Shown here piece by piece: positions 52,209 through 63,976 of a stretch of DNA of 64,000 bases. The stretch is from positions 1,034,649-1,098,648 of the forward strand of contig RPFO01000359.1 of the NCBI GenBank assembly GCA_009746045.1. The letters are read 5' to 3'. The stretch is from Mesostigma viride (Eukaryota > Streptophyta > Mesostigmatophyceae > Mesostigmatales > Mesostigmataceae). The notes beneath the pieces are model-generated. The model made no database searches and was not told where the DNA came from. It was given only the letters and a program-made list of their open reading frames with translations. Made by a program: the position numbers and the translations under genes. Position 1 is the stretch's first letter, and each line of letters opens with the position of its first letter.

Positions 52209-54282
52209 ATGAGCAAACGCCCCTCGACGCAACGCAGCCTGGCGGCTGCGCTGAGCAATGAAAATACGTCTGCAGCTCCGGCTGCAGCTTCGCCCACCGG
52301 CCGAGAAGGCAGCGGCGCCACTAGCTAGCCAAGCTCTCGTGGTCGCCCAGCCCGGCCCCTCTCGGGCTTGCCTCGCCAGTAGCGTCGCCTGAACCCAAGC
52401 GCAGTCGCCCTGCCGAGCCGACCTGGGACTAAGCGTTCGACTTTGACGCCAGCCAGCCCGGCTTATTTGACACGCTCAACCCCGACAAGATCCTGAGCTA
52501 CGTGTTTTTCGGATCGTATGCCTCGATCGCTTCTCGAGAGTCGAGATGTGCAAGCAACTCTTCCATCAGGGCCGCCTCACCGATGCTTTCCAGAGACGCA
52601 CCCACACCTTCGACACCATCCTCAAATGCCGCCGCCCCCACCTAAGTTCAGCTACGCGTCCTTTTCTCCCTCCTTGGCCGCTGAGTCGACCCTCGAGGAG
52701 CTTTGGCCCCCCACGCCCCTCACCACCACCTTAACCGAATCCTCCATCCGCTCACTCCTCAAGGAGGCCCTCGAGCAGCACGTGGCCCCTGGCATCGCTG
52801 CAGATGTGGCGGCCATGGGCAGCACGCTGGCTGCCGAGCTTCCCCTCCTCTCCACCATCTCCACCGCGAGGCTTGGCAATGAAAATACGTTTGCAGTTCC
52901 GGCTGCAGCTTCGCCCGCACCGGCCCAGAAGGCAGCGGCGCCACTACATAGCCAAGCTCTAGTGGTCGTCCAGCCCCCTGCTGAGCCCGCCTCGCCAGCA
53001 GCGTCGCCTGAAACCAAGATTGATTCTCATTTGCCATGATCCACTCCCGCAGTCGCCGGCCCTGCCGAGCCGAGCTGGGTGCAGATCTCGACTTTGTCGC
53101 CGAAGCCAGCCAGCCCGGCTTCCTTGACGCGCTTACCGAGGAACGCATCCTGGTCTGCGTGTTTTTTGGATCGCACGCCTCGCTTCTTGAACTGTGCAAG
53201 CAGCTCTTCATCCAAGGTCGCCTCTTTGATCCTCGCCAGAGGCGTGCCTCCACTTTCGACCCCTTCCCCAGCCTCCACCGCCCCCACCTCCAGCAATTCG
53301 CTCTCTTTTCCCTCCTTGGACGCTCCATCGGGGAGCTTTGGCCGCCCAAGCCCCTAGCTCACCACCACCTTAACCGAATCCTCCATCCGCTCACTCCCTC
53401 GAGCAGCACGTGGCCCCCATCGCTGCAGATGTGGCGGCCATGGGCAGCACGCTGACTGCCGAGCTCCCCCTCCTCTCCACCATTTCCACCGTCACCTCCA
53501 CCCTCCTCGCCTCCTCCACCGCCACCATCCCCTCCTCCCGCGGCGCCGCCATCACCGCCCAGCTCCGCGACATCGACCAGCGTCTCAAGGACAATGCAAT
53601 CGCTATCGAGGTCCTGCAGAACACCGCAGGCCTAGCTCACCGCCCAGGAGGTGAAGGACATTGCCGCCAAGCCAGCCCCTGCGCTGGCCTGGCCGGCGAT
53701 GCTCCTCCCATGCATCACGATCCCTGGGCGGACATGCTTAAACCAACACACCACCTCCACCACCTAGCTCCGCCGTCGCAGCCCAGCTCCAGCGGCATGC
53801 AGACGCCTGACCTCCGCGAGGAGGCCGAGCTCGCCAAGCGCAGCCTCAACGTCATCGTCAAAAATTTCGACATGGAGGAAGGTGAGAATTCCGAGAAGCT
53901 TACGCGTGCGTTTGAGAGCGAAATCCTTGGTCGCATGGGCCTTAATGGTGAGATCGAGCTGGTCGCCCACCGCCTTCCCCGCGCGCGGGGTAAGGCAGGG
54001 GCGCCCCCGCTCCTTCTCACCTTTAAGACCCCGGGGGACAAGATTTCTTTTCTCAGACGCCGCAAGCGGCTCGAGAAGACTCACTTCACCCTTGATGACG
54101 ACTTGACCCTGGCGCAGCAACAACGGCGACGGGAGCTATGGCCGACCTACCTCCAGCTCCGGCAAGCCAAGGCGGGGCAGCCGGTGTACTGGAAGGGGGC
54201 GGCCATCTACGTCGGCCACAAGCCCTGGCACGCGACCCCCTCGACCACCGCGGCCCCAGCGTCTCCAGAAGCCCCAGCCTAG
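52209..54282 (+). pseudogene. L1-type ORF1 with internal duplication
   Basis: It starts MSKRPSTQRSLAAALSNEN. The segment from about 52255 repeats from about 52876 (GCAATGAAAATACGT and GCAGATGTGGCGGCCATGGG recur with offsets of 621 and 623). N-terminal frames are broken. The C-terminal frame 53410-54282 is open for 290 codons: SLNVIVKNFDMEEGENSEKL, LGRMGLNGEIELVAHRLPR, KISFLRRRKRLEKTHF, DDDLTLAQQQRRRELWPTY and PVYWKGAAIYVGHKPW. It has the same L1-type ORF1 architecture as the other copies. Confidence 0.65.
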
Positions 54283-54733
54283 GGGAATACAGCAGCAGTA
54301 GTGCAGAATAGTTAGACAGTGGCCTTGTACATGCCCGCCTACTATACAGGCACTATACCAGCTGAGGCCTAGCATTTTTAGTCATGTACATGTGTGCCTA
54401 CTGATGAGCCACCCTCCAGATGATGCCTAGCTTTTATTTTACTATGCAGTGCCCATGCATGCAGGGAGTAACTCTCTGCTGAGAAGCCATGCCCTTGCTC
54501 TTGTATAGCCATGATGATCTTCCCCACATGACATGCTCCCCCTTAGCTGGGCATGCATAGCGTGATAGATCATGAGGGTGCAAGTGCCCTGGTGCACCTA
54601 GAGCAAGGGTAGCTTACATTCCCACCCTTGCACGAAGTAGCTTAGAATGTATGATATAGGCCATATGCCCCTTTTCAAGGGCTATGTGCTACATATACTC
54701 CCAACGGAGTTATGTTCCTAATGAATTAATTAA

Positions 54734-57018
54734 GGGGAGGGGACACCCCTAAAGGGCACTTTTCTGGAAACCATACCTATGCATGTGCTAAAAATCCGAT
54801 GATGATTGGGGACCATAAATATGATAAAAAAAAATTTTCCAGCCACTTGGGGGTGGTACTAGCCCCCACCATACACCGGTTACGCGCTAAAAATAGAAAA
54901 AGACGCTATTTTAGTCACATTTTTCCTAGGACAATGGGCAAACATATTGGGACCAAATCATATATTCCCGCATAGTTCCCCCACTTTTGAGAAAGCCTGC
55001 CTAATTTTGAGCACAAAATAATGATGTTTAGACACATTGATGGATTTTCCCGCAAAAAGGGTCCTTTTTAAAACCAAAAAAAATAAAACAAATCATAAAC
55101 ACATGCAATAGTGCCAAATCATATATTCCCAAATACTAGAGAGGGGGGACATGCAGCCCCAAATTTTCAGGTCATTCTGACAAGCGCAGCCCTATTTGAT
55201 GGATATTCCTAGATTGCCACCTGTGACGAAGCTAAGGGAGGTTTTAGCTAGTATTTAACCACACTAACACCCCTTTATACATCTAAGCCTCATGAAAACT
55301 GGCCAAACCACATACTACCATTCTCTGCACATATGGTACCTCCTATGTTCAAGGTTTGACGCCATTCTGACAAGAACTGCCCAAGTTACAACCATTCCAA
55401 GACGGCCACCCATGTAGACGCTACAAGGAAATTAGAGTAACCATTTAGCCACACTAGCACCTCCTTCTTCATCAAAGACATCTGCAAACTGACCAAAGCA
55501 CACATAATCAACTCTTGCACGCTGACGGCAACGCATGCTCAATGTGGGGGGTCATTGCGACAAGAACTGCTCAAGTTGATGGGTTTCCTATATGACCACA
55601 TGACAAGGCGCTAAGGACCACTCAGTAAGTTAGTAACCCCACAGTGCCACTTAATATGCCATCCAACATGCACCAAAACCATGCAGAGTATGTTTACAAA
55701 GTACAAAGGGGTGGCCACGCACCTCATATGTCTTCATCATCCCTCCAGCATGGCCAGCCTTGTAAATATGTGCATAGCCTTGACGATGGTAGCCCTAACA
55801 TGCCTAAGCAGCATTTCCTATGTTTCTCCCAGGTTAGAGTGTAAGGTTGATGCCAACCAAGCTAATCAACACAACAACACCTCCTAAACTGTCCTCCCCG
55901 GCATGGATGACAAACTGGGACTATGGAGGGCAAGGAACCAAGTAAGAACATGGTATATATAGCTTGCATGCAGTCATGCATGTCAACCATGGTTGGCTCA
56001 GCACATTGTAGTCTTGTCACATCATCATAACAAAGGAAAGCTCAAACAACCATTGGTGCCAGCTATCTACATGCAGTCACACAAATGCAATATCTCCAAC
56101 ATCATCATCACTATAACACTTCCATCCCTGCACGATAAAATGCAAAGAAACCATTGGCGGCCCTTCACCGCATGAGCGCTGTGATGCCGCTGCGGCCTGT
56201 GAGGAGAGGGTGCGTCACTCTCAAACAACAAGAAGCGTCCATACGCACAACATCCTTGCCAGAACACGTTTTATGAAATGCCTTATACCTTCCCGAAGAG
56301 CTATAGGCTGCGACTGAAGCGGCCCTGATCACGACATCAACGAAAACAATCTAAAGCTGCCAGGTATTCGACAACACAACGGCAAGCGACGGCGAGCTAG
56401 CTGGCGGAAACTGCCCAAAAAGAACGCAAAAAACCTCGAACGATGAGCTCATAGAAGAAAGCACCGATAGCAGATAACGTTCGCGACAAATCTGTACCTT
56501 GCCCTCGTAAATCCCTCGCCCAGGCGCGCAACAACAGCCGTTCTTCCATGGACAGGTCAGACACGCACTGCGCAGGTCTGAACAATTACTTACCGATAAT
56601 GGCCGAAAATCTGGCAAAAAGCACCAGCTCGGTTTAGAATTCGATGCAACCGATATTAATGCCTGCTTCAAGGTCAGAACAGCCCCCAAAACCGCTATTT
56701 TACAGCCGCTATCATGAATTCTATTTCATTCCGCGCGACCAAAAAATTCAGATTACCCCCCATGCCGATGGCATAAAAAAACAACAGCGATATTGTAAAC
56801 CAGCTGATTTCCGCCACAAACTAACATCATAAACTCATCTCCTTTTAGATTCGAGTAAAATTTTTGCATTTCGCCTGCCTTAGTGTGGTAGTTTCGCCTG
56901 AACGCAGTCGCCATGGCCACTTCCGCAAGGGGTGCGCGCACCGTGCACGTGAAATTTGTGACCTTCGGCTCCGGCGCGAATTTTTTGGCGCCAAAAAATT
57001 CGGGGGTGTCCCGTCCCC
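54734..57018. mobile_element. TTAA element B, non-autonomous DNA transposon
   Basis: It is 2,285 bp with 16-bp terminal inverted repeats matching at 15 positions (GGGGAGGGGACACCCC and GGGGTGTCCCGTCCCC) and TTAA at 54730-54733 and 57019-57022. Near its right end it shares sequence with element A (AATTTTTTGGCGC, CATGGCCA, CGCGCACCGTGCAC) and has almost the same length, so A and B are diverged members of one family. There is no transposase ORF. It sits in the (TTAA)n tail of the LINE-like copy. Confidence 0.8.
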
Positions 57019-57094
57019 TTAATTAATTAATGGCTGCCTTAGCGGCAGTGACAACCAATGGATACAAGCTAGGGCTAATAATATGCAAGCTATT

Positions 57095-57841
57095 CTAGCC
57101 CGCAGGGGGCGTCCACATCTTGTGGTTGATCATCAGGTCCCCGGCCCCTCCAGTACACCTTGGGCTTCTGGGGGTCCTGCTTGTCACGGAGGTATTCCGG
57201 CCACAGGTCGCGTTGCTGCTGCTGCTGAGCGGACTGTCAGGTCGTCGTCCACCGTCCAGGTGAGGTCGTGCAACCGCTTGCGATCGCGAGAGAGGAACCA
57301 CTGCTTACATCCTCACGGGAGGGGAAGGTGAGCAGGACTGGTGGTGGGGCGCCGCCTTGTCCCGTGAGTGGGGAAGGCGGACCGTGCGTGGCACCCGAGC
57401 AGTTCTACCTCACCTACCAGGCCCATGAGGGTGAGAAGCTGGTCCTTGAGCTCATTGGCAAGGTACGTGGTTGACGTCTCACCTGGCTTCTGGGGGAAAC
57501 AACGCAACACCACTCGGCACTCGCGGCGAGCGCGGTCGGTGGCCTCCCGTTGTTCGGCCTGGCGGTGGTCCTCCAGCTCCTGGAGCTTCGTGGCAATGGC
57601 GTCGGTGGTTGAGTGAGGCGGTCGCTGACCGCAGCAGGTCCGCGGGTAGGAGAGCGGCGGGAGGTCGATAGCCAGCATCCTGCCGGGGTGGCCGGGATGC
57701 TATGGTGTCCGTCTGCTCCGCTACTATCTTTGGGACCTGTGTGGCCAGGGCCTCGGTGTGGGCGGTGATGGCTTCAAGCTTCTTCATGAGCACGCCGCAC
57801 TTCCCCTCCGTGCCCCCATGGATGATGCCTTCGATTAGCAT
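57095..57841 (-). pseudogene. L1-type ORF1 fragment of a second LINE family
   Basis: On the minus strand, from 57841: KKLEAITAHTEALATQVPKI, then, after a shift, TDAIATKLQELEDHRQAEQ, CRVVLRCFPQKPGETSTTY, LANELKDQLLTLMGLVGEV, and in further frames VDDDLTV, KVYWRG and LMINHKMWTPP. The order coiled coil, RRM-like strand, DDDLT, YWRG fits an L1-type ORF1, but the sequence is clearly different from the main family. At least three frameshifts. Confidence 0.55.
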
Positions 57842-58165
57842 TCAGCCAAGCCATGCCTATAATAATGGGACCTCCCATGGATGTTGCATTAAGAACTTAG
57901 CCATGCTATGCCTATGCAGAGAGACGCTCTCTGTTGAGAAGCCATGCCCTAGCTCTTGTATAGGGCTCCATGATGATCTTCCCCCCCGTGCCAGGCCCCC
58001 CTTATTAGTTGGGTTGAGCTCCGAGACAGCATGGTGCATGGTGCAGGTGCCCTTGTTGGTGCACCTATAGAGCAAGTGTTGCTTACATTCCACTCTTGCA
58101 GGAAGTAGCCCAGAATGTAGTAAAAGCCATATGCCCCTTCTCTGGGATATGTGCTACATATACTA
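57842..58165 (+). mobile_element. LINE-type 3' UTR, plus orientation
   Basis: It contains GCAGAGAGACGCTCTCTG, CCATGCCCTAGCTCTTGTA, GGTGCACC, CTCTTGCAGGAAGTAGCC and GCCATATGCCCCTTCTC through GTGCTACATATACT, then breaks off. No (TTAA)n tail. Confidence 0.65.
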
Positions 58166-59160
58166 CTGGTATACGCACCAACCACGGGTTGACACCGGCC
58201 CCTTGGTCTGGCCGGCCCCCAGCGGCTTGGCCACTGGCTTGAACCAGCTAGGGCGGCATAATATCTTGACCTGGCCTGGCCCCACGGACATTCCCAGGAA
58301 GCAAGGTAAACCTGCATGCCATGAACTACATCCAGATGTTGCTGGCCGACCTAGTAAGTAGTGGTCCTAGCTCAGATTGAACACCGCATCCACTCCCTCT
58401 CCCTTCTTTGGTCTGCCATGCATATGCAGAACAAGAAGCGGGTGGCAGAAGATGTCCAGGCTCACACGCCAGCCCCTGTACGTGGACAAGCCACCCCCCC
58501 CCCAGAGGAAGTGGCCGGTTTCTCTGAGTAGTACATAGTTAGGATTTTCTAGACTAGATAGCTTAGAGTTAGGATTAGTTCGATGTCGCGGCTTCTCCCA
58601 CCTCCACCCACCCAAGGAATTTATGTGCTACATGATCTCCCACCGGAGGCATGTTATAATTTAATTTAATTAGTTTTTTTTTAGTAGCGGGTCCCCTATT
58701 CCGGACGTCCGGACGTCCGGACTTGGCCAAAAACGGCCTCGATCCTCTGCAGCCAAAAGTAGCCTGACGCCTACAGTTTGGCTCCATATATGCCGCGCAC
58801 ACGTGTTACGTAGCACCCACACTTCGGTCGCCGCCCACACGTCGGCGTCGTAACTCGCGTGACGCGGGAACTCCGGTAACCTTAAGAATCGTAAGTTAAT
58901 GGGGGAATTCATTAATAGTGGAGGCCCGTCAGCAGCAGATCTCGGCTTTGAAGCCTGCGGCCATCTGGCTCAAGAAGACGGTTGATGATGTGAAGGTCAG
59001 TGGAGGCACAGCTCAAGGAGCTAGCGAGGCGTAGAATTCCCGTAGAAAATGCACTCCCGATTGTAGGGGCATACCCAGGCTTCAGGGGCATTCCAGATTT
59101 AGGGGCATACCCAGGCTTCACCCACAACCCCCGCAGAACATAATCCAATAACGCAGAACA
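58166..59160. other. Region without a recognised gene
   Basis: It holds a 22-bp perfect palindrome at 58700-58721, an AATTTAATTTAATTAG run at about 58660 and a direct repeat GGGGCATACCCAGGCTTCA (twice, about 59068-59120). No coding sequence is supported. Confidence 0.4.
58700..58721. repeat. 22-bp perfect palindrome
   Basis: TCCGGACGTCCGGACGTCC plus GGA: three CCGG cores spaced by ACGT. The whole 22 bp equals its own reverse complement. Confidence 0.85.
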
Positions 59161-59164
59161 TTAC

Positions 59165-59690
59165 ATTAAATTAAATAAAACTATCTCCGTGGGGAGCATA
59201 TGTAACACTTATCCCTGACTGAGAAGGGGCATATGGTTTTCAATACATTCTACAACCTGCAGGCCGTGGGGGATGTAAACATCCACCTACTCTGGGTGCA
59301 CGAGGCGCCACCTGCACCACCATGATGTATCATACCTGAAAGGCGGCCTGGCATGGGGTGGAAGATGATTGTGGCTAGGCAATAGCTAGGGCATGGCATC
59401 TCAGCGGATAGTAACGCTCTGCATCATTGGGCAAAGCAAGGCAAGCTACTTAAAGGCTAATGCAGCATCTGGTGCACATGGACCCCATCATAGGCATACA
59501 TGTGCACATGGCCACGTCTACTAAGCCTTACTAGTCTACACTACTGCTACAGTCCCTCATTAGGCTGGGGTTGCTGGGGCGGCGGGGGCCGCCTGCCAGG
59601 GCTTGTGGTCGACGTAGATGACCGCCCCCCTCCAGTATACCGGCTTCTCAGTCCCTGCCGCTGTCTACCTGAGCCGGAGGTATACGTAGT
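59165..59690 (-). mobile_element. Antisense LINE-type 3' UTR with ORF1 C-terminus
   Basis: The reverse complement carries the ORF1 end (PVYWRGAVIYVDHKPWQA, near 59600-59650), then the family 3' UTR, and ends in the variant terminus CTCCGTGGGGAGCATATG and an AATTTAATG-type tail near 59165. Confidence 0.65.
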
Positions 59691-60015
59691 AGGCCATAAT
59701 AGCAACGTTCATGCGCAGAACATAATCCACCACAATATAATGAAAAGGCCGCCGACCGGTACAGTCAGGAGAAAAAACTGCCATCTGGACGCCTGTCTGC
59801 AGTGGGGATGCACATGGCGGGGTGCCGTGGGCATGCATGTCGGAGTATGTCCGACTACGCACGCACCGGTCGAGATCATCGACCCCGGCTGTCGACCAGA
59901 CTCAGGGCCGAGGCCAAGTCCCATATGTATGGTATATATATCCATATACGGTATAGTATAGTATACACCTTGCGAATGACAGCCGCCATAGGGGTGGGCA
60001 AGTGAGGGCGGGGAC
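59691..60015. other. Spacer with no recognised feature
   Basis: AT/GC mixed sequence with only short frames. TATGGTATATATATCC at about 59929 is low-complexity. Confidence 0.35.
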
Positions 60016-60207
60016 TTAGGACAGTCCAATTAGAGGGTCCCAGCGAACAGAATCAAAAGCCTTGACGAAGTCGATGAAGATCAGGATGGCGGGAAACTCA
60101 CCGGGCTGCATGAGCGCGATCTCCCTGTGATACTGAGACAGCTCGCAAGGAAGATGGCCATATAACTGTGTTGTGCCTGGGTTGAAAGCCCATTTGGCTC
60201 TCCCCAA
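60016..60207 (-). pseudogene. LINE reverse transcriptase fragment
   Basis: The minus-strand frame contains ELSQYHREIALMQPGEFPA, then LIFIDFVKAFDSVRWDPLI, the first catalytic-Asp block of non-LTR reverse transcriptases ((D/I)DFxKAFDSV). It is truncated on both sides. It is the only LINE RT sequence in the window. Confidence 0.7.
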
Positions 60208-60604
60208 TTAATGATGACAGTTGATTGAGAGAACGACCGGGAGGCGCATAATAATCAGTTGAGTGCGGCACTCAGCGCTCTGGACGCACACTCCTCGGTG
60301 GTTAGCAGCATCGTTGATCACTGAGGTGCCAGAACCTTTTTCTTGCACACCATGGCACAGAAGCTAGCTCCAGCCAGGGCAACACGAACCTGATGCCACA
60401 GCTCTAGGGCAGCCGGCCCTCTGGCATGTCTGTAATCTGGAGGCAGATGGTTCGCAAGCCGATATGTGGCAGGTAGTCATGAAGGAGACCACTACCCCCA
60501 AGAAGTCAGTGGCTGCTCCGCTTGTGATTAAGTAAATCACATTCACAGTGATTCGGGCCGTGGTGCCCACAACCCCGTAACTAGGTCTTAGATAGCTATA
60601 GCTC
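60208..60604. other. Sequence joining the RT fragment to the satellite
   Basis: The part 60470-60604 is homologous to 23555-23690 (ATGAAGGAGACCAC, GATTCGGGCCG(C/T)GGTGCCCAC, CTTAGATAGCT). The rest is unrecognised. Confidence 0.5.
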
Positions 60605-61944
60605 CCTCCATCCCATCCCATCCTATCCCATCCCATCCCATCCCATCCCATCCCATCCCATCCCATCCCATCCCATCCCATCCCATCCCATCCCATCCCA
60701 TCCCATCCCATCCCATCCCATCCCATCCCATCCCATCCCATCCCATCCCATCCCATCCCATCCCATCCCATCCGGCATCCCATCCCATCCCATCCCATCC
60801 CATCCCATCCCATCCCATCCCATCCCATCCCATCCCATCCCATCCCATCCTATCCCATCCCATCCCATCCCATGATTCCCATCCCATCCCATGATTCCCA
60901 TCCCATCCCATCCCATCCCATCCCATCCCATCCCATCCCATCCCATCCCATCCCATCCCATCCCATCCCATCCCATCCCATCCCATCCCATCCCATCCCA
61001 TCCCATCCCATCCCATCCCATCCCATCCCATCCCATCCCATGCCATCCCATCCCATCCCATCCCATCCCATCCCATCCCATCCCATCCCATCCCATCCCA
61101 TCCCATCCCATCCCATCCCATCCCATCCCATCCCATCCCATCCCATCCCATCCCATCCCATCCCATCCCATCCCATCCCATCCCATCCCATCCCATCCCA
61201 TCCCATCCCATCCCATCCGGCCATCCCATCCCATCCCATCCCATCCCATCCCATCCCATCCCATCCCATCCCATCCCATCCCATCCCATCCCATCCCATC
61301 CCATCCCATCCCATCCCATCCCATCCCATCCCATCCCATCCCATCCCATCCCATCCCATCCCATCCCATCCCATCCCATCCGGCATCCCATCCCATCCCA
61401 TCCCATCCCATCCCATCCCATCCCATCCCATCCCATCCCATCCCATCCCATCCCATCCCATCCCATCCCATCCCATCCCATCCCATCCCATCCCATCCCA
61501 TCCCATCCCATCCCATCCCATCCCATCCCATCCCATCCCATCCCATCCCATCCCATCCCATCCCATCCCATCCCATCCCATCCCATCCCATCCCATCCCA
61601 TCCCATCCCATCCCATCCCATCCCATCCCATCCCATCCCATCCCATCCCATCCCATCCCATCCCATCCCATCCCATCCCATCCCATCCCATCCCATTTCA
61701 TCCCATCCCATCCCATCCCATCCCATCCCATCCCATCCCATCCCATCCCATCCCATCCCATCCCATCCCATCCCATCCCATCCCATCCCATCCGGCATCC
61801 CATCCCATCCCATCCCATCCCATCCCATCCCATCCCATCCCATCCCATCCCATCCCATCCCATCCCATCCCATCCCATCCCATCCCATCCCATCCCATCC
61901 CATCCCATCCCATCCCATCCCATCCCATCCCATCCCATCCCATC
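60605..61944. repeat. (CCCAT)n satellite, first array
   Basis: About 1.34 kb of CCCAT/TCCCA pentamers with sparse variants (CCGGCAT at 60772, GATTCCCAT at 60872 and 60891, CATGCCAT at 61039, CCGGCCAT at 61216, CCGGCAT at 61380, CATTTCAT at 61695, CCGGCAT at 61793). Long frames here (IPSHP or MGWDG repeats) are repeat translations, not genes. Confidence 0.95.
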
Positions 61945-62389
61945 AGTTGGAACGTCGAGAATGCGATGGACAACTCACGAATGCTGAGAGTGAAGAAGGA
62001 GATTGTATTAGCAAATAATACAACGAACGCTGAGAGCTCAGAATGGAACTGTGTGAACTCGGTGCTGTGGCACTCCCCAGTGCTACGCCTATATGCCTAT
62101 GGCAGCGCTCCACTGCAGCGCCTACCAGTGGACAACTGTACACTGCAGTGCCATGCGACCACGTCACTAGCAACAGCTACACTCGGCCCGTCAGACCCGG
62201 ATACCCCGGACCTGGCGGGTCGAGCTAGAGCCTAAGAACAGTCTGGCACTAACTGCACGTCAGTCCACATGACACCTCAGGACCGTACGACCTGCCGTAC
62301 AGTACTGAGGTGTCCCGCTCAGCCGCGGTAGGCAATACGCGGCGCGCAGGCCGGAAATCCGTGTGTCAGCCTAAGCATCTCATCTAACT
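61945..62389. repeat. 445-bp LTR-like block within the satellite, copy 1
   Basis: It begins AGTTGGAACG and ends ATCTAACT, the same AGTT...AACT termini as both copia LTRs, and is flanked by CCATC on both sides. No ORF of note. It may be a solo LTR. The strand is not determined. Confidence 0.6.
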
Positions 62390-63531
62390 CCATCCCATCC
62401 CATCCCATCCCATCCCATCCCATCCCATCCCATCCCATCCCATCCCATCCCATCCCATCCCATCCCATCCCATCCCATCCCATCCCATCCCATCCCATCC
62501 CATCCCATCCCATCCCATCCCATCCCATCCCATCCCATCCCATCCCATCCCATCCCATCCCATGCCATCCCATCCCATCCCATCCCATCCCATCCCATCC
62601 CATCCCATCCCATCCCATCCCATCCCATCCCATCCCATCCCATCCCATCCCATCCCATCCCATCCCATCCCATCCCATCCCATCCCATCCCATCCCATCC
62701 CATCCCATCCCATCCGGCCATCCCATCCCATCCCATCCCATCCCATCCCATCCCATCCCATCCCATCCCATCCCATCCCATCCCATCCCATCCCATCCCA
62801 TCCCATCCCATCCCATCCCATCCCATCCCATCCCATCCCATCCCATCCCATCCCATCCCATCCCATCCCATCCCATCCCATCCCATCCCATCCCATCCCA
62901 TCCCATCCCATCCCATCCGGGCATCCCATCCCATCCCATCCCATCCCATCCCATCCCATCCCATCCCATCCCATCCCATCCCATGCCATCCCATCCCATC
63001 CCATCCCATCCCATCCCATCCCATCCCATCCCATCCCATCCCATCCCATCCCATCCCATCCCATCCCATCCCATCCCATCCCATCCCATCCCATCCCATT
63101 TCATCCCATCCCATCCCATCCCATCCCATCCCATCCCATCCCATCCCATCCCATCCCATCCCATCCCATCCCATCCCATCCCATCCCATCCCATCCCATC
63201 CCATCCCATCCCATCCCATCCCATCCCATCCCATCCCATCCGGCATCCCATCCCATCCCATCCCATCCCATCCCATCCCATCCCATCCCATCCCATCCCA
63301 TCCCATCCCATCCCATCCCATCCCATCCCATCCCATCCCATCCCATCCCATCCCATCCCATCCCATCCCATCCCATCCCATCCCATCCCATCCCATCCCA
63401 TCCCATCCCATCCCATCCCATCCCATCCCATCCCATCCCATCCCATCCCATCCCATCCCATGATTCCCATCCCATCCCATCCCATCCCATCCCATCCCAT
63501 CCCATCCCATCCCATCCCATCCCATCCCATC
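62390..63531. repeat. (CCCAT)n satellite, second array
   Basis: It has the same pentamer, with variants in the same order as the first array (CATGCCAT 62561, CCGGCCAT 62714, CCGGGCAT 62917, CATTTCAT 63098, CCGGCAT 63240), plus an extra CATGCCAT at 62982 and GATTCCCAT at 63460. Confidence 0.95.
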
Positions 63532-63976
63532 AGTTGGAACGTCGAGAATGCGATGGACAACTCACGAATGCTGAGAGTGAAGAAGGAGATTGTATTAGCA
63601 AATAATACAACGAACGCTGAGAGCTTAGAATGGAACTGTGTGAACTCGGTGCTGTGGCACTCCCCAGTGCTACGCCTATATGCCTATGGCAGCGCTCCAC
63701 TGCAGCGCCTACCAGTGGACAACTGTACACTGCAGTGCCATGCGACCACGTCACTAGCAACAGCTACACTCGGCCCGTCAGACCCGGATACCCCGGACCT
63801 GGCGGGTCGAGCTAGAGCCTAAGAACAGTCTGGCACTAACTGCACGTCAGTCCACATGACACCTCAGGACCGTACGACCTGCCGTACAGTACTGAGGTGT
63901 CCCGCTCAGCCGCGGTAGGCAATACGCGGCGCGCAGGCCGGAAATCCGTGTGTCAGCCTAAGCATCTCATCTAACT
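63532..63976. repeat. 445-bp LTR-like block within the satellite, copy 2
   Basis: Same length as copy 1. The one difference I saw is GAGAGCTTAG versus GAGAGCTCAG. It starts 1,587 bp after copy 1. Confidence 0.6.

Larger units (their letters stand above)
52043..57029 (+). mobile_element. Full-length ORF1-only LINE-like element carrying TTAA-B
   Basis: It is bounded by a 12-bp duplication. Net length is about 2.7 kb without TTAA-B. The 5' leader (GAGCCACGAGG...GATATAATTTTCCG) leads to the ORF1 ATG at 52209. ORF1 has an internal tandem duplication of about 621 bp and ends at TAG 54280-54282. The 3' UTR ends ACTCCCAACGGAGTTATG and a (TTAA)n tail. There is no RT or endonuclease ORF between complete ends, so mobilisation in trans by a related LINE is likely. 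Confidence 0.7.

Noticed and set aside
60605-61944. Telomere
   Set aside because: The repeat is CCCAT, not TTTAGGG, TTTTAGGG or TTAGGG. It is interrupted by LTR-like blocks.
60588-63605. Very long frames reading MGWDG or IPSHP repeats on both strands
   Set aside because: All are translations of the (CCCAT)n satellite, open in several frames at once. There is no sign of a gene.
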